A DNA stretch of 64,000 nucleotides, taken from positions 25,465 through 89,464 of the forward strand of contig JBKQPR010000357.1 of NCBI GenBank assembly GCA_052144935.1. The letters are read 5' to 3'. A model generated the notes under the pieces. That model worked only from the letters and a program-made list of their open reading frames with translations, ran no database searches and was not told the DNA's origin. The first letter of the stretch is position 1, and each line of letters begins with the position of its first letter. This document shows positions 61,938-64,000 of the stretch, one piece after another. This DNA comes from JOPF133 sp052144935 (GTDB taxonomy: Bacteria; Acidobacteriota; Terriglobia; Bryobacterales; Bryobacteraceae). The position numbers and the translations under genes were made by a program.

Positions 61938-61958
61938 TTTTACACTGTAACAAGCGGG

Positions 61959-63851
61959 ATGAAGCATATCATTGTGGGCACCGCCGGGCATATCGACCAT
62001 GGCAAGACTGCCCTGGTCAAAGCGCTCACCGGCATTGACGCCGATCGCCTGGAAGAAGAGAAGCGCCGCGGCATCACCATCGACCTGGGCTTCGCGCACC
62101 TCGACCTGACGCCTTCCCTGCGCCTGGGCTTCGTGGACGTTCCGGGCCACGAGCGCTTCGTCAAGAACATGCTGGCGGGAGTCGGCGGCATCGACCTGGT
62201 GCTGTTCGTCATCGCCGCCGACGAATCCATCAAACCGCAGACCCGCGAGCACTTCGATATCTGCCGCCTGCTGGGGATTCCGCGCGGCGTGATCGCGCTG
62301 ACCAAGGCGGACCTGGTGGACCCCGACCTCGTCGGCCTGGTGCGCCTGGAAGTGGAGGAGCTGGTGGCCGGCTCGTTCCTCGAAGCGGCCCCCATTGTGC
62401 CGGTCAGCTCCGTCACCGGCGAGGGCCTGGGCGAGCTGCGCAAGGAGCTGGCGCGGGTGGCCGGCCAGGCCGTGGAGAAGGACGCGGCGGGCTGGTTCCG
62501 TCTGCCCATCGACCGCGTCTTCTCGGTGAAGGGATTCGGCACGGTGGCCACCGGCACGCTGATCTCCGGCGCCGTCCGGAAGGAGCAGGAAGTGGAAGTC
62601 TACCCCGCGCCGCCCTCCGGGCCCCGGCGGCTGCGCGTGCGCGGCGTCCAGGTGCACGGGTCGAATACCGGGCGCGCCGTAGCGGGCCAGCGCACGGCGG
62701 TCAACCTGGCGGACATCGAACCGGCCGAGCTGGCGCGCGGCGATGTGCTTTCCGAGCCGGGGCGCTTCCGCGCGGTGAAGGCGGTGGATTGCCGGCTGCA
62801 ACTGCTGGCTTCCGCCAAGCCGCTGAAACACCGCGCGCCGGTGCATTTCCACTGCGGCACGGCGGAGATCGAGGGCCAGGTGCGCCTGCTCGACGGCGCG
62901 GCGCGCCTGGAGCCGGGAGGCTCGGCCTACGCCCGCCTGGTGCTGCGCGACGCGGCCCTTCTGCTGCCCGGCGACCGCTTCATCATCCGCATGTTTTCCC
63001 CGGTGGTGACGATTGGCGGCGGCGTGGTGGTGGATCTGCCGGCAGCGGCCCGCAGGCGTGCTGGAGCCGGCTTGAGCCTGCCCTCGCGCCTCGACATCCT
63101 CTCCGCCCCCCACCCCGCCGAGCGCCTCGCTCTCCTGGTCAAAGAGTCCCCTTTCGGTGTTGGCATGGCCGAGCTGGTGGCGCGCACCGGCATGACGGAG
63201 CGCGAAATTGCCGCCGCGGCAGCCCCCGCGCCGGTCGTCCCGCTGCCGCAGCCGCAGCCCTGGTACGTGGACCGCGCCTGGTTTCAGGCGGCGCGCGACC
63301 GGCTGGTAAAGGCGGTGCGTCTGTTCCACGCCCAGCAGCCGCTCCTGCCGGGGATCGCCAAGCAGGATCTGCGCAGCCGCGAGATGCCCGGCGCGCCCTT
63401 GTTCCTGGTGGACGCGCTGCTGGCCGGCGCCAGGGAGTTGGTGGTGGAGGGTGAGACGGTGCGGTCGCGCGGACACCAGGTGGTGTTGAAGGAGGAAGAG
63501 GAGCAATCCCGAGCGGCCATCGAGCGGGCCTTCGAGGAAGCCGGGCTGGCCACCCCGGCGCTGGCCGAGGTGCTGGCGAAATCCGGCGTCGAGCCGGCCC
63601 GCGCCCGCCGTTTGCTGGAAATCCTGCTGCGCGAGAAGCGCCTGGTGCGGGTCGGCGACGACCTGGTATTTCACCAGGCCGCCCTGGCCAAACTGCGCCA
63701 ACTCCTGGCCGCCCGGCGCCCCGCGCGATTCAGCGTGGGAGCATTCAAGGAATGGACCGGCATTTCACGCAAATATGCCATCCCGCTGCTGGAGTTTCTG
63801 GACCGCGAACACGTCACCCGCCGGGAGGGCGAGGAGCGGGTGATTTTGTAG
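61959..63851 (+). CDS. selB: Selenocysteine-specific elongation factor SelB
   Basis: 630 residues. N-terminal G domain: GTAGHIDHGKT (G1), DVPGHERFVKN (G3), ALTKADLVD (G4), very like bacterial SelB. The EF-Tu-like domains follow, then four C-terminal winged helices (FGVGMAELVARTGMTEREIAAA; LAEVLAKSGVEPARARRLLE; FSVGAFKEWTGISRKYAIPLLEFLDRE) that bind the SECIS hairpin. ATG 61959 is set by the conserved KHIIVGTAGH start; upstream in-frame sequence is not conserved. It delivers Sec-tRNA to UGA codons. selA, selC and selD are not in the window. Confidence 0.94.
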   Translation: MKHIIVGTAGHIDHGKTALVKALTGIDADRLEEEKRRGITIDLGFAHLDLTPSLRLGFVDVPGHERFVKNMLAGVGGIDLVLFVIAADESIKPQTREHFDICRLLGIPRGVIALTKADLVDPDLVGLVRLEVEELVAGSFLEAAPIVPVSSVTGEGLGELRKELARVAGQAVEKDAAGWFRLPIDRVFSVKGFGTVATGTLISGAVRKEQEVEVYPAPPSGPRRLRVRGVQVHGSNTGRAVAGQRTAVNLADIEPAELARGDVLSEPGRFRAVKAVDCRLQLLASAKPLKHRAPVHFHCGTAEIEGQVRLLDGAARLEPGGSAYARLVLRDAALLLPGDRFIIRMFSPVVTIGGGVVVDLPAAARRRAGAGLSLPSRLDILSAPHPAERLALLVKESPFGVGMAELVARTGMTEREIAAAAAPAPVVPLPQPQPWYVDRAWFQAARDRLVKAVRLFHAQQPLLPGIAKQDLRSREMPGAPLFLVDALLAGARELVVEGETVRSRGHQVVLKEEEEQSRAAIERAFEEAGLATPALAEVLAKSGVEPARARRLLEILLREKRLVRVGDDLVFHQAALAKLRQLLAARRPARFSVGAFKEWTGISRKYAIPLLEFLDREHVTRREGEERVIL

Positions 63852-63865
63852 GTGTGGCGGCGAAC

Positions 63866-64000
63866 CAATCCCCCGCCCCGCCCCGCGCGCCCGCCCCGCG
63901 TGCCCGCTCCCGCACCGTGCGCCCACCCCGCACCGCGCCCGCCCCGCCCCGCACCCCGCACCGCGTGCCGTCCCGCACCTGTGCGCCCGCCCCGCCCCGC
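63866..64000. repeat. C-rich low-complexity tract at the window edge
   Basis: Irregular CGCCCCGC / CGCACC motifs fill the last 135 bp and run off the window. No gene is supported in it. Confidence 0.7.

Noticed and set aside
60159..61958. Open frame of 600 codons in phase with and upstream of selB
   Set aside because: It runs antisense to hpnI and through the tandem repeats, has arginine/histidine-rich shadow composition, and the SelB start at 61959 is fixed by the conserved KHIIVGTAGH.
61968..63701. Long open frame on the minus strand through selB
   Set aside because: Antisense shadow of selB with low-complexity Gln/His/Arg composition; only the hpnI portion at its end is a real gene.

Overview
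The window reads as a chromosomal segment of a high-GC, Gram-negative soil bacterium, most likely an Acidobacteriota of the Bryobacterales/Solibacteraceae type. This is inferred from two large orphan MacB/FtsX-type permeases (one with a PadR regulator), a BlaI-type regulator, a hopanoid-pathway glycosyltransferase (HpnI type), many secreted proteins with Tat or Sec signals, and several families of dispersed palindromic repeats. No 16S rRNA is present, so the assignment is indirect.

Layout. 1-2310: BlaI-type repressor with a palindromic operator, a GC-rich minisatellite, a Tat-exported enolase-superfamily enzyme, then a decayed second copy of the blaI 5' end with its own operator. 2411-5238: a compact three-gene cassette (PD-(D/E)XK-like nuclease with an inserted winged helix, Hanks-type kinase, TIM-barrel-like protein) that looks foreign and is a candidate undescribed conflict/defence system. 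5302-10903: MBOAT acyltransferase, two SGNH hydrolases, acyl carrier protein and a KAS III-like protein whose catalytic Cys is replaced by Ser. This set is reminiscent of DltB/C/D with the KAS III in place of the loading enzyme. 10904-11900 is a long inverted repeat. 11921-24834 holds PIG-L deacetylase, PAP2 phosphatase, a frameshifted intradiol dioxygenase, SulP transporter, GyrI-like protein, a TPR/HEAT pair, DksA-like protein, thioredoxin, glycogen synthase and a secreted PHP-like protein. 25058-34724 has a PadR/permease pair and a complete tripartite RND efflux operon with a divergent TetR regulator. 35022-47557 holds small membrane proteins, PhzF, decayed AAA+ and serine-recombinase genes, a glycoside hydrolase, an aldo/keto reductase and a second orphan permease.

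47880-56108 holds tRNA-Met(CAT), hfq-hflX, a DksA-like gene, a 255-bp MITE-like palindrome, a YdcF-like protein, a LysR regulator and a TIGR03790 protein. 56215-59906 is an accessory island: an ankyrin protein plus toxin-antitoxin genes (two DUF433/DUF5615 pairs, a HigB-HigA single-frame fusion, a frameshifted antitoxin), with a short repeat at the module edges. 60215-63851 has tandem copies of the 3' end of an hpnI-like gene, hpnI itself, and divergent selB, which implies selenocysteine incorporation. The window ends in a C-rich low-complexity tract.

Two themes stand out. Closely packed, often overlapping operons (efflux, acyl-transfer, kinase cassette) are separated by repeat-rich DNA. Palindromic elements have also inserted into gene starts, notably the KAS III gene and the efflux outer-membrane gene.
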